Assembly: GCA_034666705.1 (NCBI GenBank)
Contig: JAXDLH010000031.1
Location: 1-37,660, forward strand
Direction of reading: 5' to 3'
Origin: JAXDLH01 sp034666705
Lineage (GTDB): Bacteria; Chloroflexota; UBA6077; SHYK01
DNA: 37,660 nucleotides
Part shown: positions 22,882 to 31,855 of the stretch, one piece after another
Numbering within the stretch: position 1 is the first letter of the stretch
Layout of the letters: each line of letters opens with the position of its first letter
The notes under the pieces: model-generated
The model's database searches: none
What the model saw: the letters and a program-made list of their open reading frames with translations, nothing else
Told to the model about the DNA's origin: nothing
Made by a program: the position numbers and the translations under genes

Positions 22882-23135
22882 CCGAGGTCGTCGGGCCGGG
22901 CGGCAAGCGCCCGCAGCCCCTCCGCGTCGCCAAATGGGTCCGAGTGAGCCGCGCGGCTCACGAAGGAGTGCAGCCGCCGCTCAACCTCACTGCGCGGGAC
23001 GAGCACGCGGTGGCTGCATTTGGTGCAGCGCAGCCCGATGTCCGCGCCAATACGCACGACGGTCCACTCGAAGTTGCCGCAGGGGTGGGGCTTGCGCAAT
23101 TTCACGATGTCGCCGATGCGGAAGTCGACCGGCAT
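22878..23135 (-). CDS. DUF951 family protein
   Basis: The 85-residue protein begins MPVDFRIGDIVKLRKPHPCG and has WTVVRIGADIGLRCTKC, the DUF951 pattern with three conserved cysteines (Cys19, Cys37, Cys40) that could bind zinc. The family is common in Firmicutes and Chloroflexota and has no firmly known role; an SH3-like fold is often suggested. GTG 23138 is immediately upstream and could also be used; GGGGCGGAG lies just before. It is 10 nt downstream of pyrF and overlaps the MFS gene, so the three are one operon. Confidence 0.88.
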   Translation of the reverse strand: MPVDFRIGDIVKLRKPHPCGNFEWTVVRIGADIGLRCTKCSHRVLVPRSEVERRLHSFVSRAAHSDPFGDAEGLRALAARPDDLG

Positions 23136-23145
23136 CACTCCGCCC

Positions 23146-23994
23146 CTACCGTGCCGCGCCGGCTAAGCGCATGGCGTCCCGCAGGACCGCGGCCTCGCGG
23201 CGCGCCGCCTCCTGCCAATCCGCCCCATCAGATGCGTAGATCACCTGCCGCGCCACGTTGACGATGGCGAGCGTGCCGTCCGCCGCCGCGCCGAGCCGCA
23301 CTGACTCGGCCGCATCGCCGCCCTGTGTGCCCACGCCGGGGATCAGGACCGGCAGCTCGGGCGCCAATGCGCGCACGCGAGCCAGCTCGCCCGGATACGT
23401 CGCGCCGACCACCAACCCCACGTTGCCCCGGCCCGCCAGCGCGACGGCCCGCCGCGCCACGACCTCATACAACGGCACCTGCTCGCCCTCGAAGGAGCAC
23501 AGAAGGTCCTGGAAGTCCGCGCTCCCCGGGTTCGAGGTCTTGCACAACACCAGGCCACCGCGCGTCGGGTTGACCAGGTAGGGCTCGATGCTGTCCGCGC
23601 CCTGATACGGATTCACGGTGATCGCGTCGAAGCCGAGCACGTCGAAGATCGCTGCGGCGTACCGTTCGGCCGTCGAGCCAATGTCGCCGCGCTTGCCGTC
23701 GGCGATCGTGAGCACACTCTTGGGCATGGCGGCCAACGTCTCTTGGAGCAGCGGGAAGCCGTCCGCGCCGAGCGCCTCGAAGAAGGCGAGGTTCGGCTTG
23801 TAGGCGCAGACCAGGTCGGCGGTGGCTTCGACGAGGCCGCGAATGAACTGCGTCAGCCCGGCGCGGTCCGCCGCGAGCCCCGCCGGCATGCGCCGTGGGT
23901 CGATATCCAATCCCACGCACAGGGAGCTATCCGTGGCGCGCTGGACAGCGCGGAGGCGGTCCGTAAAGGGCGTCGGGTCGCGCGGCTCAGGCAT
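23146..23994 (-). CDS. pyrF: Orotidine 5'-phosphate decarboxylase, type 2
   Basis: PyrF converts OMP to UMP, the last step of pyrimidine synthesis. The 282-residue protein belongs to the longer type-2 group: SLCVGLDIDPRRMP, CAYKPNLAFFEALG, the catalytic DGKRGDIGSTAERYA (Lys and Asp), VNPYQGADSIEPYL, and GLVVGATYPGEL, ending with PGVGTQGGD and VNVARQVIYAS. ATG 23994 is preceded by AGGAGGGG; the longer frame to 24090 overlaps the methyltransferase gene. It overlaps the stop of that gene by eight bases. No other pyrimidine gene is next to it, although pyrG lies at 30214-31854. Confidence 0.95.
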   Translation of the reverse strand: MPEPRDPTPFTDRLRAVQRATDSSLCVGLDIDPRRMPAGLAADRAGLTQFIRGLVEATADLVCAYKPNLAFFEALGADGFPLLQETLAAMPKSVLTIADGKRGDIGSTAERYAAAIFDVLGFDAITVNPYQGADSIEPYLVNPTRGGLVLCKTSNPGSADFQDLLCSFEGEQVPLYEVVARRAVALAGRGNVGLVVGATYPGELARVRALAPELPVLIPGVGTQGGDAAESVRLGAAADGTLAIVNVARQVIYASDGADWQEAARREAAVLRDAMRLAGAAR

Positions 23995-24859
23995 GGGCCA
24001 CCCCTCCTGGTGAGGACGCGTTTCCCTTCTCTTGAGATTGTAAACCACGCTGCCGGCCACGACGGATGCCACGCGCACCGCCGCGGGCACGCCGCGCCAG
24101 CACGATCATCCGCTGGCTCTGGTCCTCGAAGGGGCCCAGCTCGTACGTGCCGTAGACACCCTCGACCTCCAGGCCGGCCGTGTGCATCAGCAGCTCGATC
24201 TCGAAGCGCGAGAAGTAACGAAAGCGCGAGAGGTCGTGGACGCGCGTCACGTAGCCGTCGGTCCAGGATAGATCGTAGAAGGAGAAGAGCTCGAGCGTCT
24301 CGTCAGAGGCGTGCACGTTCTGGACGATCCACTTGCTGACGTGCGCCCCGATCTCGTCGTCGGCGCCGTAGCGCTGCAGGACTGGTACTCCTTCGGGCGT
24401 CTCGATCAGCGCCCGGGCGTGCACCAGATCCAGCGCGAGCACGCCATCCGGCAGCAGCCGCTCGGCAATCGCCCGCAGCAATGCCAACTGCTGCGGCGTC
24501 GTCGTCGAGAACCCGAAGCCGCTGAGGGCGAAGAAGACGAGCCCAAACGGCCCAGGCGGCAGCTCGTCGTGCATGTCCCGCCGCTCCAGTTGGACCCGGC
24601 CGCTTACGCCGTCCAGCCGCTGGCGCGCCCGAGCGAGCATCGCCTCCGAGCTATCCAATCCGACCACGTCGATGCCAAGCGCGGCGATGGGCAGCAGCGC
24701 GCGACCGGAGCCGCAGGTCGGCTCGAGCACTGGCCCGCTCGAGCGACGCGCCAGCGCCACGTACAGGTCGGCGTCGTCGCGGAACTCGTCGTGCTCCCAA
24801 TCGTAGAGCCGGGCGAGCAGGTGGTCGCGCGGGATGCCATGGACCGCGCTTGGATCCAC
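23987..24859 (-). CDS. SAM-dependent class I methyltransferase
   Basis: The 290-residue protein has the Rossmann-type methyltransferase core: motif I VLEPTCGSGRALLPI (about residues 44-58), an acidic residue ending strand 2 (VVGLDSSEAML), motif II FGLVFFALSGFGF and motif III RLLPDGVLALDLVH. The C-terminal part has SRFEIELLMHTAGLEVEGVYG, typical of small-molecule or unassigned methyltransferases, and ends in a basic tail that may be non-conserved. GTG 24859 starts immediately after the TAG of the upstream membrane protein gene, and the end overlaps pyrF by eight bases. Substrate unknown. Confidence 0.85.
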   Translation of the reverse strand: MDPSAVHGIPRDHLLARLYDWEHDEFRDDADLYVALARRSSGPVLEPTCGSGRALLPIAALGIDVVGLDSSEAMLARARQRLDGVSGRVQLERRDMHDELPPGPFGLVFFALSGFGFSTTTPQQLALLRAIAERLLPDGVLALDLVHARALIETPEGVPVLQRYGADDEIGAHVSKWIVQNVHASDETLELFSFYDLSWTDGYVTRVHDLSRFRYFSRFEIELLMHTAGLEVEGVYGTYELGPFEDQSQRMIVLARRARGGARGIRRGRQRGLQSQEKGNASSPGGVAHA

Positions 24860-25240
24860 CTATATGCTCCGGGCGTCGCGCCCGACGGCGAGTTGGTGGA
24901 ACAGGAACTCGAGCACCACAAAGCCGACGACGAGCAGCACCAGGTACCCGGCGCTGAGGACCCGCAGCGACTGGAGCCAGAGTCCGAACTCAACGGCGAA
25001 GGCGAGCCGCATGCCGGTCCCGATCAGGCTGATCGCCCTCGGCCGGGTTGGCAGGCCCGTGCGCACCTGGAACAGCTCCAGAACGAGGGCGGCGGTGCTC
25101 GCGATGGCGACGAATCCCGCCGTGTAGAACACCGCCTGGGCGCCGGGCGAGACGGGCACGATGAGGAGGACGATAGCCACGACTATCCAGCCGACGGCCG
25201 CCAGCGCGAGCACGCCGAGCTCCCCAAACCGCTCTGTCAT
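24860..25240 (-). CDS. Four-TM membrane protein
   Basis: The 126-residue protein has four hydrophobic spans: about residues 8-30 (VLALAAVGWIVVAIVLLIV), 37-58, 72-92 and 95-116 (AGYLVLLVVGFVVLEFLFHQ). There is no recognised motif. ATG 25240 is preceded by GAGGGGGCG. It is the first gene in the tight minus-strand run membrane protein-methyltransferase-pyrF-DUF951-MFS and is divergent from secD. Role unknown. Confidence 0.72.
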   Translation of the reverse strand: MTERFGELGVLALAAVGWIVVAIVLLIVPVSPGAQAVFYTAGFVAIASTAALVLELFQVRTGLPTRPRAISLIGTGMRLAFAVEFGLWLQSLRVLSAGYLVLLVVGFVVLEFLFHQLAVGRDARSI

Positions 25241-25287
25241 GCCGTTCGCCCCCTCGACGCGCGAGGCAGTATACCGGAGGGGTGGGC

Positions 25288-25293
25288 TATACT
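25288..25293 (+). promoter_or_regulatory. Candidate -10 box of secDF
   Basis: TATACT lies 58 bases before the secD ATG in the divergent intergenic region. No good -35 hexamer is visible 17 bases upstream (GGCAGT), so this is tentative. Confidence 0.3.
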
Positions 25294-25351
25294 TGACTAC
25301 TCATTTTCGTTGCTGGGGAGGCGTGTGCCCCAGCGCATCGGGGGCACGTGA

Positions 25352-26737
25352 ATGAACCGACGCAATAACTTCTTCCTGCTGTTCATCTTCCTCCTCGCGA
25401 TTGCCACGCTGATCGTGGACTGGCCGCAGAACCCGTCCAACTATCTGCCAGGGTCGTTCTGGCCGCAGAGCCAGGGGATCCACCTGTTGGGCTTCGATCG
25501 GCAGGGCACGCGGCTCGGCCTCGACCTCCAGGGTGGCGCATTTCTGCTCTATCGCGGGGATCTGTCGAAGCTGCCGCCTGGCGCTGATCCCGATACCGCG
25601 ATAAATGGCGCCGTCCGCGTCATCCAGAACCGCGTCAACGCCTCTGGCACATCCGAAGCCACGGTGCAGCGGAGTGGCACCGACCGGCTCATCGTCGAGC
25701 TGCCGGGCATCCGCAACGTGGAGGAGGCCAAGAGCCTCATCGGCAAGACCGCCCAGCTCGACTTCCGCGAGCAGACCACGGTCAACGGGCAACAGACCTG
25801 GATTCCGGCGCTCGGCACCGCTCCTGATGGGACAAAGAAGCCGTTCACCGGGGCGTACCTGACAAGCGCGGACGTGACGTTCGATCAGGTCGGCAAGCCT
25901 CAGATCGCCTTCCAGCTCAACAGCGAAGGCGGTGAGCTGTTCGCCGACATCACGAAGCGGCTGACGGGCAAGCCGCTGGGAATCTTCCTGGATGACCAGC
26001 AGATCTCCGCGCCCAACGTCCAGTCCGCGATCACCGGCGGCAAGGGCGTCATTCAGGGCAGCTTCACGCTCGAGTCGGCTCGCGACCTCGCCATCCAGCT
26101 CAGCGCGGGCGCGCTGCCCGTCCCGATCTCCGTCGAGGAGGAGCGCACCGTGGACGCCACGCTCGGCTCCGACTCGGTGCACAAGAGCGTGGTGGCAGGT
26201 GAGCTCGCGCTCGCAATCGTTGCGATCTTCATGATCGTCTACTACCGCATGCTCGGCGTGGTCGCTGTAGCAGCGCTGTTTGTCTACACGCTCCTCGTCA
26301 TGGCCGTGTTCAAGCTGGTGCCGATTACCCTCAGCCTCGCCGGCATCGCCGGCTTCATCCTCTCCATCGGCATGGCGGTGGACGCTAACATCCTGATCTT
26401 CGAACGGATGAAGGAAGAGCTGCGTGCTGGCCGGACGGTGGGCTCAGCTATTGACGCCGGCTTCAACCGGGCATGGCCCTCGATCCGCGACTCGAACTTC
26501 TCGACCCTGATCACGTGCGCGATCCTGGCGTTCTTCGGCGCAAAGCTGGGCGCCAACATCGTCTCCGGCTTCGCGATCACGCTCGGTATCGGCGTATTGG
26601 CCAGCATGTTCAGCGCGATCGTCGTCACCCGCAGCTTCCTGCACGTAGTCGTCGGGCGGCGGGCCGTACTCAATCCGGCGCTGTTCGGAATGCCGTCGGC
26701 GCAGCCACGCCTCGGCGCCGCTGGACTCCAGAGGTAA
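25352..26737 (+). CDS. secD: Protein translocase subunit SecD
   Basis: SecD, with SecF and YajC, uses the proton gradient to help pull exported proteins through SecYEG. The 461-residue protein has an N-terminal TM helix (about 7-24), a periplasmic domain with GTRLGLDLQGGAFLLY and VIQNRVNASGTSEATVQ, and five C-terminal TM helices. GFILSIGMAVDANILIFERM contains the conserved Asp and Arg of the RND-like channel. The periplasmic domain is shorter than in E. coli (615 residues in total), like other Gram-positive-type and Chloroflexota forms. It is followed two bases later by secF. Confidence 0.96.
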   Translation: MNRRNNFFLLFIFLLAIATLIVDWPQNPSNYLPGSFWPQSQGIHLLGFDRQGTRLGLDLQGGAFLLYRGDLSKLPPGADPDTAINGAVRVIQNRVNASGTSEATVQRSGTDRLIVELPGIRNVEEAKSLIGKTAQLDFREQTTVNGQQTWIPALGTAPDGTKKPFTGAYLTSADVTFDQVGKPQIAFQLNSEGGELFADITKRLTGKPLGIFLDDQQISAPNVQSAITGGKGVIQGSFTLESARDLAIQLSAGALPVPISVEEERTVDATLGSDSVHKSVVAGELALAIVAIFMIVYYRMLGVVAVAALFVYTLLVMAVFKLVPITLSLAGIAGFILSIGMAVDANILIFERMKEELRAGRTVGSAIDAGFNRAWPSIRDSNFSTLITCAILAFFGAKLGANIVSGFAITLGIGVLASMFSAIVVTRSFLHVVVGRRAVLNPALFGMPSAQPRLGAAGLQR

Positions 26738-26739
26738 TA

Positions 26740-27741
26740 ATGCAGATGATTTACGATCTCGTTTCCAAGCGCTATCTCTTCTTCGCGATCTCGCTCGCCA
26801 TCATCCTGCCTGGCTTGATCTCACTCGTCTTGCCTGGCGGGCTGCGGCCGGGTATTGATTTCAGCAGCGGCTCGATCATGACCGTGCGCTTCGATCAGCC
26901 GGTTGAACAGGGGGCACTCCGCGACGATTTCGCGGCGCTCGGCCACCCGGAGGCGATCGTCCAGCGCTCCGACGAAAACACCTACATCATCCGCACGCTG
27001 CCGTTAGCGGGGGCTGAGCAGCAGGGTGCCGAAGGCCAGGACGCGAGCCAGTCGGCCATTACGGCCAGCTCATCGGAGCGGCAGAAGGTAGAGGATGGAA
27101 TGCGCAGCCGCTTCGGCTCACTCACCGTCCTCAGCTTCGACCAGGTTTCCCCAATCGTCGCGCAAGAGATCGTCAACAACTCCGTGCTCGCCGTATTGGC
27201 GGCCTGCGTCGGCATCCTGATCTACCTATCGTGGGCATTTCGCCACGTGAGGTCGGCGTGGCGCTACGGCATTTGCGCCGTCGTCGCGCTGCTGCACGAT
27301 ACGCTCGTCGTACTCGGCGTGTTCTCGATCCTGGGCCGCATCTTCGGTATCGAGCTGGACGCCCTCTTCATCACGGCGATCCTCACCGTAATTGGCTTCT
27401 CGGTGCACGACACGATCGTGGTCTTCGACCGGATTCGCGAGAACTCGGTGCGCCACGTGGGCGAGCCGTTCGAGGATATTGTCAACCACAGCTTGATGCA
27501 GACGATGGGCCGCTCGCTCACCACCTCGCTCACCGTGTTGCTCACCCTCTTCACGCTCTGGCTCTTCGGCGGCGTGACGATCCGCAACTTCGTGCTCGCG
27601 CTGCTCGTCGGCATCCTTTCCGGGACCTACTCGAGCATCTTCAACGCGAGCATGCTGCTGGTGGTATGGGAAAACGGCGAGCTCGGTCGGCTCTTTGGCC
27701 GCGGGCGCAGCCAGCCCCAGCCCGCGCTCGGACGCGCATAG
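26740..27741 (+). CDS. secF: Protein translocase subunit SecF
   Basis: The 333-residue SecF has an N-terminal TM helix (residues about 12-32), a periplasmic loop with GGLRPGIDFSSGSIMTVRFD and an extra acidic/serine-rich stretch (QQGAEGQDASQSAITASSS), and five TM helices with VIGFSVHDTIVVFDRIREN, the conserved motif pairing with SecD. ATG 26740 has AGAGG at five bases; the long frame upstream to 26473 is a shadow of secD. It is cotranscribed with secD and followed by a strong hairpin. Confidence 0.95.
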   Translation: MQMIYDLVSKRYLFFAISLAIILPGLISLVLPGGLRPGIDFSSGSIMTVRFDQPVEQGALRDDFAALGHPEAIVQRSDENTYIIRTLPLAGAEQQGAEGQDASQSAITASSSERQKVEDGMRSRFGSLTVLSFDQVSPIVAQEIVNNSVLAVLAACVGILIYLSWAFRHVRSAWRYGICAVVALLHDTLVVLGVFSILGRIFGIELDALFITAILTVIGFSVHDTIVVFDRIRENSVRHVGEPFEDIVNHSLMQTMGRSLTTSLTVLLTLFTLWLFGGVTIRNFVLALLVGILSGTYSSIFNASMLLVVWENGELGRLFGRGRSQPQPALGRA

Positions 27742-27764
27742 GGGTTTCTTCGCCCATCACGTAG

Positions 27765-27806
27765 AGCGCCCGCCCACGGGCAGGAGTTGTGGGCCGGGCG
27801 GGCGCT
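27765..27806 (+). terminator. Hairpin after secF
   Basis: AGCGCCCGCCC and GGGCGGGCGCT are perfect 11-base arms with a 20-base loop, 23 bases after the secF stop. No T-run follows. It could act in either direction because the downstream gene converges. Confidence 0.5.
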
Positions 27807-27877
27807 ATGCGCGTCTTGACGACACCTTGGTGAGTCCGCAGGGGTACGGCCGGTATCCCCCAAACTCCGTGCCCCCG

Positions 27878-27945
27878 CTCATCCTGAGCCTGTCGAAGGA
27901 CCCGCAGCCCACAGCGGAGCACCCTTTCGACAAGCTCAGGACGAG
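27878..27945. repeat. Dispersed inverted repeat (CATCCTGAGC...TCGAAGG type)
   Basis: Arms CTCATCCTGAGCCTGTCGAA and TTCGACAAGCTCAGGACGAG are close to complementary around a 25-base spacer. This sequence type is a familiar dispersed intergenic repeat in many large GC-rich genomes. It is non-coding here. Confidence 0.65.
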
Positions 27946-28041
27946 TGGGAGCCGCCTGCCTTTGCAGGATGATGACGGGGCGATAACAGGGGTGGCGTCC
28001 CAGTCCTCCCGGAAGGTTTTTGCCCTATTTAGGAGGCGGTC

Positions 28042-29118
28042 CTACAGCAGCCCTGCTCGCCTGGGATCGTCGTGGAGGCGATCCACGAGGAGCTTCAACT
28101 CCTCCGCTCGCTCGCGTGAGCACACGAGCAGCGCGTCCGGCAGGTCCACGATCACCAGGTCCTCGACGCCAAGCGTAAATACGGGCTTGTCGGACCCGAA
28201 GACCAGGGTGCGTCGTGTGTCGATGCCCAGGTGGTCGCCACGCACCACATTCTGGTCGTCGTCGTGGGGCGCGATGGCGAGAATCTCGCTCCAACTCCCC
28301 ACGTCGCTCCAGCCAAAGCTCGACGGAATTGTGGCGATCCGCGCCGCCCGCTCCATGATCCCGAAGTCGATTGTCTCGGTGCGAATGCCCGGGTACACCG
28401 TCTGCAATACGTCGGCAGCGCGCGCCGTGCCGATCGCCGCCTGGATCTCGTGCAGCGGTCCGTGGATTTCCGGCAGGAGTCTCGCGAACTGGTCGAGGAT
28501 GACCTCGACGCGCCAGATGAACATACCCGGGTTCCAGACGTAGCCCTGCGCGATGAACTGCTCGGCCCGCGCGCGATCCGGCTTCTCCACGAAGCGTACC
28601 GCCTGGTGCGCTGGCAGTCCCTCATACGTACCAAGCGGCTCGCCGACCTCGATGTAGCCCATCCCGGTATGTGGCGTCGTGGGCCGAATCCCGAGCGTCA
28701 CGAGCCAGTCGCCGGCCTCCGCCACCGCAAAGGCGGCGCTCAAGCTCCGGCGAAAACCTTCGGGGTCCAGCACGGCGGAGTCCGAGTGCAGCGACGCCAT
28801 CGTGGCCTGCGGATCGCGCTGGGCAATCGTCACGGCGCCGAGCCCTACGGCCGCCGCCGTGCCGCGCCGGGCGGGCTCGACCAGGATATTCTCCGCCGGC
28901 AGCTCTGGCAGTTGCGCGCGGAGGTCGTCGGCGTGACTTGCCTCGGTGACGACGAGAATTCGCTCTGGTGGCACGAGCGGGGCTACCCGATCGACCGTCG
29001 CCTGGATCAGCGAGCGATCGCCGACCAGGGACAGAAGCTGTTTCGGGCGGTGCGAGCGACTCAGCGGCCAGAGCCGCGTGCCACTGCCGCCGGCCAGGAT
29101 CGAGACGTAGCGGCTCAT
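28042..29118 (-). CDS. Mannose-1-phosphate guanylyltransferase
   Basis: The 358-residue enzyme makes GDP-mannose from GTP and mannose-1-phosphate. It begins with the nucleotidyltransferase signature GGSGTRLWPLSR then PKQLL, has HSDSAVLDPE where the family has HSDH, and contains FVEKPDRARAEQ, YVWNPGMFIWR, and FGWSDVGSWSE, which are typical of ManC/GMP family enzymes. The isomerase half of bifunctional ManC is absent, as is normal for the short form. ATG 29118 overlaps the epimerase stop by four bases. With the epimerase and the glycosyltransferase and ligase at the window start it fits surface glycan synthesis. Confidence 0.92.
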   Translation of the reverse strand: MSRYVSILAGGSGTRLWPLSRSHRPKQLLSLVGDRSLIQATVDRVAPLVPPERILVVTEASHADDLRAQLPELPAENILVEPARRGTAAAVGLGAVTIAQRDPQATMASLHSDSAVLDPEGFRRSLSAAFAVAEAGDWLVTLGIRPTTPHTGMGYIEVGEPLGTYEGLPAHQAVRFVEKPDRARAEQFIAQGYVWNPGMFIWRVEVILDQFARLLPEIHGPLHEIQAAIGTARAADVLQTVYPGIRTETIDFGIMERAARIATIPSSFGWSDVGSWSEILAIAPHDDDQNVVRGDHLGIDTRRTLVFGSDKPVFTLGVEDLVIVDLPDALLVCSRERAEELKLLVDRLHDDPRRAGLL

Positions 29119-30056
29119 TGGCCGCTACCATTCGCGCGCTCCTCGGCAACCCACTCGACGACGTTGCGCAGACCCTGGTCGAGCGGTGTCCGTGGCTGCC
29201 AGCCAAGATCGAGGCGGGCGCGCGTGGCGTCGAGCGCGATCCGCAACACCTCGCCCGGTCGGGCTGGCGCGTAGCCGATCTCACCCTCGTAGCCCGTGAT
29301 CGCCTTCAGCCGCCGCGCCAGATCGTTGACCGTCACACCCACGCCCCATCCGATGTTGAAGGTCCCGCCGCTGCCGTGCTCCAGCGCCAGCGCATTCGCT
29401 TCCACGATATCGCCGACATACACGAAGTCGCGCTCCTGTTCGCCATCCCCAAAAATCGTCGGCTGCTTGTGCTCTAGCATGAGTCGCGCGAACAGCGAGA
29501 CGACCTGCCCCTCCTCGGTATAGGGGTGCTGGCGAGGGCCGTAGACGTTTGGATACCGCAGGATGGTGTAGTCCATGCCGTAGATGCGACTGAACGTTTT
29601 CACGTAGACCTCGCCCGCCTCCTTCGAAGCAGCGTACGGGCTGACCGGCTGCGGAATCGTGTCCTCAGTGCATGGCACGGTGGTCGGGTCGCCATAGATC
29701 GCACCGCCGCTGGAGACAAAGATGAACTTCCGGACTCCCGCCGCGGCGCTCGCCTGCAGCAAGCCGATCGTCCCGAGCACATTGGTCTGCGCATCGTGGA
29801 GCGGGTCGGCCACCGACTGGCGCACGTCGGCATGCGCGGCATGATGGTCGACGATCTCCGGCTTAAAGTCGCCGATAAACGCGGCCACCTCCGGCGACGC
29901 GATGTCGCCTTCGACCAACCGCGCGCCACTCGCCACGTTCTCCCGACGTCCGGTCGAAAGATTGTCGACGACTGCCACGTCGTGGCCAAGACTCAGAAAA
30001 CGATCCGCTACGTGGGAGGCGATGAACCCGGCGGCGCCGGTAACCAGGATGCGCAC
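29115..30056 (-). CDS. NAD-dependent epimerase/dehydratase (UDP-glucose 4-epimerase-like)
   Basis: The 313-residue extended short-chain dehydrogenase starts MRILVTGAAGFIASHVADRF, where the third glycine of the NAD motif (GFIGS) is alanine. It has the active-site FVSSGGAIYGD (Ser) and SPYAASKEAGE (Tyr-x-x-x-Lys), NVYGPRQ, and RDFVYVGDIVEA. It resembles UDP-glucose 4-epimerases and related sugar-nucleotide epimerases; the substrate is not clear. GTG 30056 has GAAGGAG. It is translationally coupled to the mannose-1-phosphate guanylyltransferase gene. Confidence 0.9.
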   Translation of the reverse strand: MRILVTGAAGFIASHVADRFLSLGHDVAVVDNLSTGRRENVASGARLVEGDIASPEVAAFIGDFKPEIVDHHAAHADVRQSVADPLHDAQTNVLGTIGLLQASAAAGVRKFIFVSSGGAIYGDPTTVPCTEDTIPQPVSPYAASKEAGEVYVKTFSRIYGMDYTILRYPNVYGPRQHPYTEEGQVVSLFARLMLEHKQPTIFGDGEQERDFVYVGDIVEANALALEHGSGGTFNIGWGVGVTVNDLARRLKAITGYEGEIGYAPARPGEVLRIALDATRARLDLGWQPRTPLDQGLRNVVEWVAEERANGSGQ

Positions 30057-30213
30057 AGTCGCTCCTTCGGCCCGCGAGGGGCACGCTCTTTCCGAGGAAC
30101 AAACAGGAGGATAGCAGCGCCCATCTGCTCCACATCAAACTGCCGCAAGCCATCTCGGTTCTGGGCTTGTCGTAGGAGCAGAAACCGATTCGGAGGGCGG
30201 CGACGCCGAGGTC

Positions 30214-31854
30214 TTACCCTTCCGACTCGACGGCATCAGCCACCGGCACGATGGCGGGCGCGGGGTCGAGGCAGGCTGCTACGAAGCCCTTGAAGAGCGG
30301 ATGCGGACGGTACGGGCGCGATCGAAACTCTGGATGGAACTGGCTGCCCACCATCCACGGGTGACCGCCCACTTCGCTGATCTCCACGAGCCGCCCATCC
30401 GGCGAGAGGCCGCTGAATACCATGCCGGCCCGCTCGAATGGCAGGCGGTATTCGTTGTTGAACTCGAAGCGGTGCCGGTGCCGCTCGAAGAGAATCCGCT
30501 CGCCATATGCCTCCAGCGCTCTCGTGCCCGGTTGCAGTTGGCACGGATAGAGCCCCAGACGCATCGTGCCACCCTTGTCCGGCAGGTCGCGCTGTTCGGG
30601 CAGCAGGTCGATTACGGGATGCGGAGTGAACATGTTGAACTCAGTGCTGTTCGCATCCTCGAGACCGAGCACGTCCCGCGCGTACTCGATTGCCATGATC
30701 TGCATGCCAAGACACAACCCCAGGTACGGCACGGACCGCTCGCGGGCGAAGCGCGCGGCCTTGAGCATGCCGTCGATGCCCCGGTGGCCGAAGCCGCCCG
30801 GCACGACGATCCCGTCGAGCCCCTCCAGGATCGACTCGCCGCCCTCCTCTTCGAGCCGCTGGGAGTCGATCCAGTCGATCTCGACCTCCCGCCGGAACTC
30901 CCAGCCCGCGTGCAGCAGCGACTCCCGGACGCTCATGTAGGAGTCGCGCAACTCGACGTACTTGCCGACGAGCCCGACCCGGATCTTGCCCTGCGGGTGA
31001 CTGATCCGCTCGACGAGCTGCCGCCACTCCGCGAGGTCCGGCTGCTCGGCATCCAGGTGCAGCCGCTCGACGACGTAGTCGCCGAGTCCCGCCTCCTCCA
31101 GCAGCAGCGGCACCTGATAGATGCTGTGCACGGTCGGCATCGGCACCACCGCGCGGCGGTCGACGTCGCAAAAGAGCGCGATCTTATCGCTCAGCTCGGA
31201 CGGCATCGGCACGTCCGAGCGGCAGACGATCGCGTCCGGCTGGATGCCGATGCTGCGCAGCTCTTTCACGCTGTGCTGCGTCGGCTTCGTCTTCAGCTCG
31301 TCGGTCGCGGCGATGTACGGCAGCAGGGTCACGTGGATGTAGAACGTGTTCTCGCGGCCGAGGTCCAGGTGCATCTGGCGGACTGCCTCGAGGAACGGCA
31401 GGCACTCGATGTCGCCCACCGTACCGCCGACCTCGACGATCACGACGTCCGCGCCGCTCTGCCGTGCCGCCCGCACGATGCGATCCTTGATCTCATTCGT
31501 GATGTGCGGGATGACCTGGATCGTGCCGCCGAGGAAGTCCCCGTGCCGCTCGCGCGAGATGACCGCTGAGTAGATCTGGCCGGTGGTGACGTTCGAGACG
31601 CGCGAGAGGCTGAGGTCGATGAACCGCTCGTAGTGGCCGAGGTCGAGGTCTGTCTCGGCCCCGTCGTCTGTCACGAACACCTCGCCGTGCTGATACGGGT
31701 TCATGGTGCCCGGATCGACGTTGATGTACGGGTCGAGCTTCAGCACTGACACGCTTATGCCGCGGCTCTTGAGCAGCCGGCCAATAGACGCGACTGTGAT
31801 CCCCTTGCCGATCCCCGAGACCACGCCGCCACTCACGAAGATGTACTTGGTCAC
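30214..31854 (-). CDS. pyrG: CTP synthase
   Basis: PyrG aminates UTP to CTP with glutamine and ATP. The 546-residue length equals that of the family. The N-terminal synthetase domain starts TKYIFVSGGVVSGIGKG and contains GGTVGDIE; the C-terminal class I glutaminase has PGGFGHRG (oxyanion), YLGLCLGMQ (catalytic Cys) and SQFHPEFRSRP (His-Glu). GTG 31854 is preceded by GGAGGAGGC and lies one base from the DUF554 stop. The frame extends to 31950 over that gene and is a shadow. Long plus-strand ORFs opposite it are also shadows. Confidence 0.97.
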   Translation of the reverse strand: MTKYIFVSGGVVSGIGKGITVASIGRLLKSRGISVSVLKLDPYINVDPGTMNPYQHGEVFVTDDGAETDLDLGHYERFIDLSLSRVSNVTTGQIYSAVISRERHGDFLGGTIQVIPHITNEIKDRIVRAARQSGADVVIVEVGGTVGDIECLPFLEAVRQMHLDLGRENTFYIHVTLLPYIAATDELKTKPTQHSVKELRSIGIQPDAIVCRSDVPMPSELSDKIALFCDVDRRAVVPMPTVHSIYQVPLLLEEAGLGDYVVERLHLDAEQPDLAEWRQLVERISHPQGKIRVGLVGKYVELRDSYMSVRESLLHAGWEFRREVEIDWIDSQRLEEEGGESILEGLDGIVVPGGFGHRGIDGMLKAARFARERSVPYLGLCLGMQIMAIEYARDVLGLEDANSTEFNMFTPHPVIDLLPEQRDLPDKGGTMRLGLYPCQLQPGTRALEAYGERILFERHRHRFEFNNEYRLPFERAGMVFSGLSPDGRLVEISEVGGHPWMVGSQFHPEFRSRPYRPHPLFKGFVAACLDPAPAIVPVADAVESEG

Positions 31855-31855
31855 C

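Larger units (their letters stand above)
27742..28041. other. Intergenic stretch with two inverted repeats
   Basis: This 300-bp gap between converging secF and the mannose-1-phosphate guanylyltransferase gene has no gene. It holds a terminator-like hairpin (27765-27806) and a REP-like dispersed repeat (27878-27945). Confidence 0.5.

Noticed and set aside
21505..22947. Plus-strand ORF of 480 codons opposite the MFS gene
   Set aside because: It is a GC-skew shadow: rich in Arg, His and Gln with no hydrophobic core, while the minus strand has a full MFS protein.
30301..31569. Plus-strand ORF of 422 codons opposite pyrG
   Set aside because: Shadow of the highly conserved CTP synthase; no domain signature and no ribosome binding site.
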